Source of the DNA: Xanthomonas hydrangeae
GTDB taxonomy: Bacteria > Pseudomonadota > Gammaproteobacteria > Xanthomonadales > Xanthomonadaceae
Length of the DNA: 64,000 nucleotides
Direction: 5' to 3'
Assembly: GCA_905142475.1 (NCBI GenBank)
Contig: LR990730.1
Location: 3,100,001-3,164,000 of the forward strand
In this document: in pieces, positions 1-7,723 of the stretch
How the letters are laid out: each line of letters opens with the position of its first letter
Position numbering within the stretch: the first letter of the stretch is position 1
The notes under the pieces: generated by a model
The model's input: only the letters and a program-made list of their open reading frames with translations
The model's database searches: none
What the model was told of the DNA's origin: nothing
Program-made: the position numbers and the translations under genes

Positions 1-104
1 CCTGTCATCGGTTCGCTCACAGCTGAAGCGCCGCGCGGACCGTCTTCCACACCGATGCGACGGTTTGTCGCATACCGCCACCTCCCCGAGCGCATAGCAT
101 TGTC

Positions 105-1334
105 GTGATGAACAGCTCCGACGCTTCCTTCCTGCGAACCCTGTGCAGCCTGCGTTGGCTGGCCACCGCCGGCCAGGCCGCCACCATCCTGGTCGCCACC
201 GGGGTGATGGGCCTGAACCTGCCGCAGCAACCGCTGTGGGCCGGTGTGGCCGCGCTGGCAGTGTTCAACCTGTATGCGCAGCTGCGTGTTGCCCACCGCG
301 GCGCGGTCAGCCAGGCAACCGAGTTCGGCCACATCCTGGTCGATGTGACCGTGCTGACCTGGATGGTGGGCTGGAGCGGCGGCATCGCCAATCCGTTCGG
401 CTCGCTGTTCCTGGTGCTGATCGCGCTGGCTGCGCTGGCCCTGCCGCTGGGCTGGGCAATGGCGGTGGCGGCGTCCTGTGTGGCCGGCTATGTGATCAGT
501 GCGGCATTCGGCCTGCCGCTGCCCTACGGCAGCTTCGACCCGCTCAGCCTGCACATGTGGGGCATGGCGGCCAACTTCCTGCTGTCGACGGTGGTGGTGC
601 TGGCCTTCGCCACCCGGCTGGCCTTGTCGATGCGCGAACGCGAGCGCGAGATCTCCACGCTGCGCGAGCGCTTCGCGCGTAACGAGGGCATCGTCGCGCT
701 GGCCACGCATGCGGCCTCGGTGGCGCATGAGCTCAACACGCCACTGGCGACGATGACCCTGCTGGTCGACGACATCGCCGACCAATGCGACCAGGGCGAA
801 TTACGCGAGGATCTGGACACCCTGCGCGAACTGCTGGTGCAGTGCCACGAGCGCGTGCTGGCGCTGGCCGCACCGGCCGACAACGGCCACCTCAGCCGCG
901 AGGTGGCGGTCAAGGACGTGCTGGAACAATGGCGGCTGGTGCGCCCGACCATCGAGCTGCGCCGCAACGACGACGCACCGATGCGCCTGCTGCTGCAGCC
1001 GGGCGTCAGCCATCTGCTGATGGTGCTGCTCAACAATGCGGCCGATGCCGGCGAACGTGCCGGCCGGCCGCAGATCGATCTCACCCTGCGCGTGGAGCAG
1101 GACCATCTCAGCGGCGAAGTCCGCGACTACGGTCCGGGCTTCGACACCTCGCAGGCCATGCTGCCAGGCACTTTATTCAACAGCGGCAAGCACGACGGCA
1201 TGGGCGTCGGGCTGGCGCTCTCGCACGCCACCGTCGAGCGGCTGCAGGGCGAGTTGTGGATGCTGCCCGCCGAAGGCAGCGGCGCCCGCGTCGGTTTCCG
1301 TCTGCCGCTCTCCGAACACGAGGCACTCGCATGA
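105..1334 (+). CDS. regB: RegB/PrrB/ActS-type redox sensor histidine kinase
   Basis: Membrane-bound sensor kinase of the RegB family, which reads quinone/redox state and phosphorylates RegA. About 409 residues. The N-terminal ~175 residues hold several hydrophobic membrane segments. They include GGIANPF (residues 92-98), which fits the GGxxNPF quinone-site heptapeptide that marks RegB homologues. The dimerization/phospho-acceptor box AHELNTPL places the phosphorylated His at about H208. The ATPase domain has an N box (LNNAADAG), G1 (DYGPGFD) and G2 (GMGVGLALSHA). Start is GTG at 105 or ATG at 108; no clear ribosome site separates them. The stop overlaps the regA start (ATGA), so the two are translationally coupled. 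Confidence 0.9.
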   Translation: MMNSSDASFLRTLCSLRWLATAGQAATILVATGVMGLNLPQQPLWAGVAALAVFNLYAQLRVAHRGAVSQATEFGHILVDVTVLTWMVGWSGGIANPFGSLFLVLIALAALALPLGWAMAVAASCVAGYVISAAFGLPLPYGSFDPLSLHMWGMAANFLLSTVVVLAFATRLALSMREREREISTLRERFARNEGIVALATHAASVAHELNTPLATMTLLVDDIADQCDQGELREDLDTLRELLVQCHERVLALAAPADNGHLSREVAVKDVLEQWRLVRPTIELRRNDDAPMRLLLQPGVSHLLMVLLNNAADAGERAGRPQIDLTLRVEQDHLSGEVRDYGPGFDTSQAMLPGTLFNSGKHDGMGVGLALSHATVERLQGELWMLPAEGSGARVGFRLPLSEHEALA

Positions 1335-1909
1335 CAAGCACTCCCCTGCGTACCGGCCTGCTGGTCGACGACGACACCTTGTACCTGCGCACGCTGCAGC
1401 GCAGCCTCGCCCGCCGCGGCGTGGAGACCCTGACCGCCACCGACGCGGCCAGTGCCCTGTCGACCGCACGCAGCGCCCTGCCCGATTTCGCCTTGATCGA
1501 CCTCAAGCTCGGCCACGATTCCGGCCTGAGCCTGATCCAGCCGCTACGCGAGATCCGCGCCGACATGCGCATCCTGCTGGTCACCGGCTACGCGAGCATC
1601 GCCACCGCGGTGGAGGCGATCAAGCTCGGCGCCGACGACTACCTGCCCAAGCCGGCCAATATCCCGACCATCATGCGGGCGCTGGGCGAAGAGGACGACG
1701 AGCTGCCGGAGCCGGACGAAGAAGAAACCGCGCGGGAAATGATGACACCGCTCAGCCGCCTGCAGTGGGAGCACATCCAGCAGGCGCTGCACGAAACCGG
1801 CGGCAATGTGTCCGCTGCCGCCCGCCTGCTCGGCATGCACCGTCGCTCGCTGCAGCGCAAGCTGACCAAGCGGCCAAGCCCGGGGCCGTTACGCGAGCCC
1901 GGGCGTTGA
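1331..1909 (+). CDS. regA: RegA/PrrA/ActR-type response regulator
   Basis: Cognate response regulator of the upstream RegB-type kinase, 192 residues. The receiver domain has the acidic pocket (VDDD, residues 13-15), the phospho-acceptor D57 in LIDLKLG, the switch Thr in LLVTGYAS and the conserved Lys in DYLPKPA (about K107). The C-terminal ~45 residues form a Fis-type helix-turn-helix (ETGGNVSAAARLLGMHRRSLQRKL), as in RegA/PrrA. An acidic linker (EEDDELPEPDEEE) joins the domains. The ATG at 1331 overlaps the regB stop by 4 bases. In other proteobacteria RegBA controls respiration and redox balance; its targets here are not visible. Confidence 0.9.
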   Translation: MTSTPLRTGLLVDDDTLYLRTLQRSLARRGVETLTATDAASALSTARSALPDFALIDLKLGHDSGLSLIQPLREIRADMRILLVTGYASIATAVEAIKLGADDYLPKPANIPTIMRALGEEDDELPEPDEEETAREMMTPLSRLQWEHIQQALHETGGNVSAAARLLGMHRRSLQRKLTKRPSPGPLREPGR

Positions 1910-2031
1910 GACGTCACATCGAGACGTCGAACCGTGGCGTTTTTCAGACGCTACCCGAGGCTTGATCCGTTCAACCATGGCGCTTTTTTTTGGCGCGATC
2001 CGAGGCTTAAGTCAAACGCTCGGTGAGTCGA

Positions 2032-2140
2032 GAGCACGGTGCCCTCACCGCTTGCGGGACACGCCGTGAATCCGTCCGTGGAGGCTCCTCGGCGGCATCC
2101 ATGCCGCCGAGGGTCCCGCAACCGGCAAGGACACCGCACC
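2032..2140. repeat. Intergenic composite repeat, module A copy 1
   Basis: Imperfect long inverted repeat. The outer arms end in GCGGGAC (left) and GTCCCGC (right). The centre is a perfect 8-bp palindrome GGCGGCAT-CC-ATGCCGCC at 2091-2108. The same module recurs at 12842-12949, and its right half at 13142-13203. A homologous linker (AGAAAGT...GCTTTTTAAAG) follows. Short reading frames across it are products of the palindromes and are not called. Confidence 0.75.
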
Positions 2141-2338
2141 AGAAAGTTGGTCGGCTGCTTTTTAAAGATTGTCACTCGGCCTGCGATAGCAGATGCGACG
2201 TTTGTAGCTTGCGTGTTGAAAGCCCGTTTGTTGCTCGGCTTGCGACGGGAAAATGATCAGAGGTTGATCGAACACTTAGTGCTCCGAACAACGTACGGCA
2301 TGCTCTGCTTGCAAACATGCACACCGACCATCTTCGAT

Positions 2339-2452
2339 GGTCCTTGCCCGCCCACCGTCGCGGGACCTTACGCGGCATGGATGCCGCGTAAGAGCCTACA
2401 CGGACGTACTTGCGGCGTGTCCTGCGATGGTGGGCGGGCAAGGGCCCTGCAG
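2339..2452. repeat. Intergenic composite repeat, module B copy 1
   Basis: Long inverted repeat. The outer arms are about 26 bp, near-complementary, and carry CCTTGCCCGCCCACC on the left and GGTGGGCGGGCAAGG on the right. The inner stem-loop has perfect 12-bp arms, CTTACGCGGCAT-GG-ATGCCGCGTAAG, at 2367-2392. Near-identical copies lie at 13003-13116 and 13257-13370, and a 3' half copy at 13426-13473. The order A-linker-B is the same here and 10.8 kb away, so A and B behave as one composite unit. Confidence 0.8.
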
Positions 2453-2533
2453 AAAGCTCGCAAATCGGAAGCTCTGCAAGCAACCCATTCACCTATCCCA
2501 AAAACCAAAGACGCTGACCGCAGGGCTTCACTC

Positions 2534-3520
2534 TCAACGTGATCCGAACACGCTCGCCCTGCGCGAGGTCGCGGTGATGCCATCGGCGCCGAGGATCAGG
2601 TTGCGCCCCCAGCTGCTGAGGCGCGTGGCGTTCCAGCCGATTGCGATATCCAGCGATTGCGTGCTGCTGTCATTGCCCGACCACGACCAGCCCAGATAGC
2701 CGACGTTGTATTCGCGGGCGCGGCGCATGATCGCTGCCTCGTCCACGTGCGCGCCGCGATGGTCTCCACCGAACTCGCCGATCACCAGCGCCAGCTTTTT
2801 ATCGCGGAAGGCGCGCAGATAATTGTTGACCGTCGCATCGCTGCCGAACACCTCGTACATGTGCACGCTGAAGAGCACATTGCGCTTGCTGTCGCGCGCC
2901 AGCAGTGCAGCGGCGTTGTCGCGCATGTAGAACTGCCAGTCCTGACCCCAGTTCGGCGCATCCACCATCAGCGCGTGGGTCAGACCGCTCTTGCGTAACG
3001 CAGCGATCGCGGTGGCATGGCCGTTGACCCATTCGCTCGCGCTCAAGCGATTGCCGAACGGCTCGTTGCCGATATTGATGATCACGTGGTCTTCGTTACC
3101 GATCAGCGCCTTGCGGATGCTGGTCCAGTAAGCGGTGGCATGGGTCAGACCGGCCGCAGCGCCGTCTTCGCCATAACCGGTGGTGTCGTGCACTTCCAGC
3201 ACCGCGATCAGGCCCAGGCTCTTGCAACGCGCGATGATGCGCGCCACCTCGGCCTCCGGCGTGCGGTTCCAGCGGTAGCCGGAGCTGAGCACCACCCGCA
3301 CGCTGTTGGCGCCGGTCGCAGCGATGGCCACCAAGGCTGCATCGGTACGGCTTGCGTACCAGGCATGCGGCAAATTGACCCCGCGCAGCACCAGCGCGTT
3401 GCCGTTGGACTCACGCAACTGCGTGCCCGAGACCGACAATCCCGCATGCGCAGCGGACGAGAGCGCCAGACCGGCGGTGATCAGGAGCATGCGTTGAGCG
3501 AAAGACTGCAATGATTTCAC
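2534..3520 (-). CDS. Secreted GH5 glycoside hydrolase (endo-beta-mannanase-like)
   Basis: 328 residues. It has a clear Sec signal peptide (MKSLQSFAQRMLLITAGLALSSAAHA) and a compact GH5 (beta/alpha)8 barrel. The opening NGNALVLRGVNLPHAWY resembles the bacterial mannanase subfamily. The acid/base Glu lies in NIGNEPFGN and the nucleophile Glu in VIGEFGGDH. Expected to hydrolyse beta-1,4-mannan outside the cell. No carbohydrate-binding module is visible. It is a single gene that ends right next to the repeat-bearing gap. Cellulase activity is the alternative; the subfamily call is from recalled motifs. Confidence 0.82.
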   Translation of the reverse strand: MKSLQSFAQRMLLITAGLALSSAAHAGLSVSGTQLRESNGNALVLRGVNLPHAWYASRTDAALVAIAATGANSVRVVLSSGYRWNRTPEAEVARIIARCKSLGLIAVLEVHDTTGYGEDGAAAGLTHATAYWTSIRKALIGNEDHVIINIGNEPFGNRLSASEWVNGHATAIAALRKSGLTHALMVDAPNWGQDWQFYMRDNAAALLARDSKRNVLFSVHMYEVFGSDATVNNYLRAFRDKKLALVIGEFGGDHRGAHVDEAAIMRRAREYNVGYLGWSWSGNDSSTQSLDIAIGWNATRLSSWGRNLILGADGITATSRRASVFGSR

Positions 3521-3944
3521 GATCGGTTTCCAGGCAGGGACGTCGTAACCGCGACGGCGGAGTCCACAGCGCGCATGAACACTGTGTCAACTCCCGACAG
3601 CGGTGAAGGCAACCCAGATCACAGAAGCAACGGCGCGCTGAAATAAATCGGGCTTGTCGCTGGCTCTACAAATCTGCGTACAGCCAGTGATCGGCCGTGA
3701 GCCGGCAATGTTTAGCGGTCTGGAGGCATTCCGTCGCCGCTTGTGCGAAAGGCTTTGCAGATCAGGAATGTCGCCCGAGTCAGACCAATCACCGACGCTG
3801 CGAGTCGCGGTAAACACCGCGCTTGCATCGATCCGGCCAGCGACAGCACATGGCCCGCTGCCTGCCGGCAGCACTGACCGCAATCAACTGAACAAAGCCA
3901 GTCGCCTCTGATCAAGGGATCACGCTTCAGGCCGATACGAGCAC
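3521..3944. other. Gene-free gap between GH5 gene and GGDEF-EAL gene
   Basis: About 420 bases between divergent genes. I see no convincing gene, RNA, terminator or known operator. It should contain the promoters of both flanking genes. Confidence 0.5.
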
Positions 3945-5801
3945 ATGCAATCCATGCTCAGCTCTGCCGAATCCCTGCTTTCGCCGATGGCCGATGAGTC
4001 GACCCGGCTGGCCGTCCTGCGTGGCTTGTGCCTGCTGGACTCGCCACCGGACCCGATGTTCGAGACCATCGCCGCGATGGCCGCACGCAGTCTGGGTGCG
4101 GAAATCGCGCTGGTCTCGCTGGTGGACGAGCACCGCCAGTGGTTCAAGGCGCGTATTGGCCTGGAGGCGCAGGAAACCCCGCGCGACCAGGCGTTCTGCG
4201 CCCATGCGATCCGCTCGGACGAGGTGATGGTGGTACCCGACGCGCAGCTGGATCCGCGCTTCTGCGACAACCCGCTGGTGCTGGGCCCGCCGTTCATCCG
4301 CTTCTACGCAGGCGCACCGCTGAAACTGCTCGACGGCCACAGCATCGGCACCTTGTGCGTGATCGGCACCAGCCCGCGCCCAGGTCTGGACGCAGCGACC
4401 ATCGCCCAGTTGAAAGGCCTGCGCGACCTGGCTGTGCTGCGGGTGGAAAACCTGCGCAGTACCACCTATCGCGATGGCCCGACCGGTCTGCCCAATCGAT
4501 CGCGCTTTGGCGAGGACCTGGATGCCTGGCTCTCGCAACGCGAAGGCGCACCTGCGACCACCGCGGTGGCGGTGGACATCTGCGGCAGCGATTACTTCCG
4601 CGACATGGTCAAGGCGCTGGGCTGGGATTACGCCGATGGCTATGTGGCCCTGGCGCAACGTCGTCTGGCTGCCTATCTGCCGGCCAGCACCGCGTTGTAT
4701 CGCCTGGACCCGACCACCTTCGGCTTTCTGGCGCAGGCCGAAACGCAACGCTTGTCCACGCTGTGCATCAAGGTCTCCAAGGCCTTCGCCGAGCCGCTGG
4801 AACATCAGGGTATTCCGCATACGGCAGTGGCCTCGATCGGCGCGGTTGCGCTGCAGACCAGCTATGGCGCCGCCGATACCATCCGCTCGCTCACCACCGC
4901 GGTGGATGTCTCACGCGAGCGCGCCTTGCCGTGGAGCATGTACGAGCGCAAGCACGATGTGGCCCAGCGCAATACCTTCCGCCTGCTAGCCGCCCTGCCC
5001 GCCGCGTTGGACAGCGCCAGTCAGTTGCGCCTGCACTATCAACCGCGCGTGGATCTGCACGATCACCGCTGCGTGGCGGTGGAAGCACTGCTGCGCTGGC
5101 AGCACCCGATGATCGGCCCGGTGATGCCGTCCGACTTCGTGCCGATGGCCGAGAAGACTGCGCTGATCAACCGCATCACCGCCTGGGTCATCGACAACGG
5201 CATCGCCCAGGCCGCGCGCTGGCAACAACAGGGTCTGGACTTCAACCTGGCCTTGAACGTGTCGGCCGCCGATCTGGACCGGCCCGGATTTGCCGGCCTG
5301 CTCAAGCGCGGATTGGAGCGCCACAAGCTGGATCCGCGCCGGCTGGAAATCGAATTCACCGAAAGCGCGATGATCCGCCACCCGGAGCATCTGACCGAGC
5401 AATTGGCGGCCATCGCGGCGCTGGGCGTGCATATTGCCATCGACGACTTCGGCACCGGCTACAGCAATTTCAGCTATCTCAAGCAGCTGCCGGCCAGCTC
5501 GTTGAAGATCGATCAATCCTTCGTCCGCTCGCTGCCGGACAGCCGCACCGACCGCACCCTGGTGCCGGCGATGATCCAGCTCGGCCACAGCCTGGGCCAG
5601 CGCGTGGTCGCCGAAGGCATCGAGTCGGCCGAGGCGTATGCGCAATTGCGCGCCTGGGGCTGCGACGAAGGCCAGGGTTACTGGATCGCCAAGCCAATGC
5701 CGGCCGCGGCGTTGGAAACCTGGCTGCAGACGCCGTGGCACGAGCAGTTCGAAGCACCGGTCAACCTGCTCGCTGCGAGCCTGGCCGCGGCGCGGGTGTA
5801 A
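3945..5801 (+). CDS. GAF-GGDEF-EAL protein, probable c-di-GMP phosphodiesterase
   Basis: 618 residues, no signal peptide or membrane segment, so cytoplasmic. An N-terminal GAF-type sensor (about 20-165) is followed by a GGDEF fold (about 172-335) and an EAL domain (about 345-605). The GGDEF signature is replaced by RLDPTTF (about 253-259), so cyclase activity is unlikely. The EAL domain looks catalytically complete: VEALLRW, LNVSA, EFTES, IDDFGTGYSNF, KIDQSFV, VAEGIES and GQGYWIAKPM. It most likely hydrolyses c-di-GMP under control of the GAF ligand, with the dead GGDEF perhaps acting as a GTP or regulatory site. Neighbours give no operon context. Confidence 0.88.
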   Translation: MQSMLSSAESLLSPMADESTRLAVLRGLCLLDSPPDPMFETIAAMAARSLGAEIALVSLVDEHRQWFKARIGLEAQETPRDQAFCAHAIRSDEVMVVPDAQLDPRFCDNPLVLGPPFIRFYAGAPLKLLDGHSIGTLCVIGTSPRPGLDAATIAQLKGLRDLAVLRVENLRSTTYRDGPTGLPNRSRFGEDLDAWLSQREGAPATTAVAVDICGSDYFRDMVKALGWDYADGYVALAQRRLAAYLPASTALYRLDPTTFGFLAQAETQRLSTLCIKVSKAFAEPLEHQGIPHTAVASIGAVALQTSYGAADTIRSLTTAVDVSRERALPWSMYERKHDVAQRNTFRLLAALPAALDSASQLRLHYQPRVDLHDHRCVAVEALLRWQHPMIGPVMPSDFVPMAEKTALINRITAWVIDNGIAQAARWQQQGLDFNLALNVSAADLDRPGFAGLLKRGLERHKLDPRRLEIEFTESAMIRHPEHLTEQLAAIAALGVHIAIDDFGTGYSNFSYLKQLPASSLKIDQSFVRSLPDSRTDRTLVPAMIQLGHSLGQRVVAEGIESAEAYAQLRAWGCDEGQGYWIAKPMPAAALETWLQTPWHEQFEAPVNLLAASLAAARV

Positions 5802-5904
5802 GACGCTGCGTGGCGTGTAAACCGCAACGTCCAAACGCACTGCGGCGCGACACCTGCGTGCCGCGCAGCGTGCAACAACCGATGTCAGCCGGTTGCGTTG
5901 GCGA

Positions 5905-7467
5905 TTACCAGAACACCGCATACAGCGCGATCAGAATTACTACCACCCCGATCGCACCGATCTTGAAGCCCAGCGTGGTGCCGTAGGCCACATCGTCGGT
6001 ACGGATCAGATCGCGCGCCTGGGTGGGCGCGGTCATCAGCGACACCAGCACCGCCAGCACCAGCTCCGCCACGAACACCACACCGATGCGGTCCATGAAA
6101 GGCAGTTCCGGCCAGGCGAACTTGAGCGCGAACGACAGCACCACCGAGCCGATCGCCGCGGTCAATGCGCCGGCTTCGTTGGCGCGCTTCCAGAACAGGC
6201 CGAGCATGAAGATCACCACTACGCCCGGGGTGAAGAAGCCGGTGAATTCCTGGATGAACTGGAAGCCCTGATCGAAGTTGCCCAGCAACGGCCGCGCGGT
6301 GAGGATGCCGATCACCACCGCCACGATGGCCACGATGCGGCCCACGCGCACCAGTTGCTTCTGCTCGGTCTGCGGGCGGAACTTGGCGTAGAAATCCAGG
6401 GTGAAGATCGTCGCCACCGAATTGATCTTGGAGGCCAACGAGGCCACGATCGCCGCCACCAGCGCGGCGAACACCAGGCCCAGGATGCCGGTCGGCAACA
6501 GCTGCATCATGGTCGGATAGGCCTGGTCGGGCTTGGCCAGATCCGGTGCCAGCACCACCGCGGCAATGCCCGGCACCACGATCACCAACGGCATCAGCAG
6601 CTTCAGAAACGCGGCGAACACCATGCCCTTCTGCGCCTCGCCGATGTTCTTGGCCGCCAGCGCGCGCTGGATGATGTACTGGTTGAAACCCCAGTAACTG
6701 ATGTTCATCACCCACAGGCCGCCCAGCAGCACGCTCAGACCGGGCAAATCTTTGTAGAACGGGTTGTCCTTGCTCAGGATCATGTGGAAGTGCTCCGGGT
6801 GCGCACTCCACAGCTGCTTGAAGCCGGCCAGCACGCCGGCGCCATCGCCGATGCGCGCCAGGGTCAGGCCCGCCACCAGCAGCCCGCCCAGCACCAGCAG
6901 CGTGACCTGCACGATATCGGTCAGCGCCACCGCCTTCAGCCCGCCGTACAACTGATAGACCAGCGCGAACACGCCGATCAACGCCAGCGCCAGGGTCTGG
7001 TCCATGCCGGTGACCTGGCTGACCGCGATCGAGCCCAGCCACAGGATCGAGGTGAGGTTGACGAACACGTACAGCAGCAGCCAGAACACCGCCATCAGCG
7101 TGCGGATCCACTTGCCGTACCGCTGTTCCAGGAACTGCGGCATGGTGTAGATGCCGTTGCGCAGGAAGATCGGCAGAAAGAACTTGCCGACGATCAACAA
7201 AGTCAGCGCCGCCATCCATTCGTAGGAGGCGATCGCCAGACCGATCGCATAGCCGGAACCGGCCATGCCGATGATCTGTTCGGCCGAAATGTTCGCGGCG
7301 ATCAGCGAGGCGCCGATCGCCCACCACGGCAACGACTTGCTCGCCAGGAAGTAATCCTCCGCGCTCTTGGTGTGGCCTGCCTTCTCGCGCGAGACCCACT
7401 GCGCGAGCACGAAGATGCCGGTCAGATAGACCAGCACAATCACGATATCCAACGTCGCCAAACCCAC
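5905..7467 (-). CDS. Sodium/sugar symporter, SSS family (SglT-like)
   Basis: 520 residues, about 13-14 hydrophobic helices and no cleavable signal. It starts MGLATLDIVIVLVYLTGIF. SSS-family features include AGRxR-like loops, GASLIAANISAEQIIGMAGSG and the run WGSL/FNQYIIQRALAAKN. It is the inner-membrane Na+-coupled importer for a sugar, by analogy with SglT glucose/galactose carriers. It lies directly downstream of and co-oriented with the GH3 beta-glucosidase gene. A hairpin terminator lies between them, so co-transcription is not certain. Glucose from beta-glucoside cleavage is the natural substrate guess. Confidence 0.85.
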   Translation of the reverse strand: MGLATLDIVIVLVYLTGIFVLAQWVSREKAGHTKSAEDYFLASKSLPWWAIGASLIAANISAEQIIGMAGSGYAIGLAIASYEWMAALTLLIVGKFFLPIFLRNGIYTMPQFLEQRYGKWIRTLMAVFWLLLYVFVNLTSILWLGSIAVSQVTGMDQTLALALIGVFALVYQLYGGLKAVALTDIVQVTLLVLGGLLVAGLTLARIGDGAGVLAGFKQLWSAHPEHFHMILSKDNPFYKDLPGLSVLLGGLWVMNISYWGFNQYIIQRALAAKNIGEAQKGMVFAAFLKLLMPLVIVVPGIAAVVLAPDLAKPDQAYPTMMQLLPTGILGLVFAALVAAIVASLASKINSVATIFTLDFYAKFRPQTEQKQLVRVGRIVAIVAVVIGILTARPLLGNFDQGFQFIQEFTGFFTPGVVVIFMLGLFWKRANEAGALTAAIGSVVLSFALKFAWPELPFMDRIGVVFVAELVLAVLVSLMTAPTQARDLIRTDDVAYGTTLGFKIGAIGVVVILIALYAVFW

Positions 7468-7649
7468 TGCACTCTCCTGTCTGGCTCTGGGGTGCGCGTC
7501 GTGGACCGGACAAGCCTGCAGACTGCCGCCGCCCGCACTAGTGTGCGGGACGGCAGCGCGGCGAACCGCAGCTGCAGGCCTTCCCGGCCGATCGACGCGC
7601 GCGTCCCGCGGCGGCTGATGACACCACCGCTGAGGGTGGCCGCTGTAAA

Positions 7650-7671
7650 CCGTCGCCGGGGCCGGCGACGG
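7650..7671 (-). terminator. Hairpin downstream of the GH3 gene
   Basis: Perfect 10-bp inverted repeat CCGTCGCCGG/CCGGCGACGG with a 2-nt loop. On the minus strand it is followed by TTTA. It lies 52 bp past the GH3 stop. The U-tract is short, so termination may be partial. A second, weaker hairpin (ACCCGCA...TGCGGGT) sits at 7695-7716. Confidence 0.5.
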
Positions 7672-7723
7672 CTGTGTCTTGATTACCTGGGCAAACCCGC
7701 AAGCGTGCCTGCGGGTGTGCTGC

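Noticed and set aside
17-391. 124-codon frame on the minus strand opposite regB
   Set aside because: Overlaps the membrane region of regB, has no motif and no plausible start.
1910-2000. Intrinsic terminator after regA
   Set aside because: T-runs are present (GTTTTTCAG, CTTTTTTTTGG) but no stable GC-rich stem immediately precedes either one.
2023-2699. Short frames across the 1910-2533 gap
   Set aside because: They run through the A/B repeats; the peptides repeat the palindrome coding and have no independent support.
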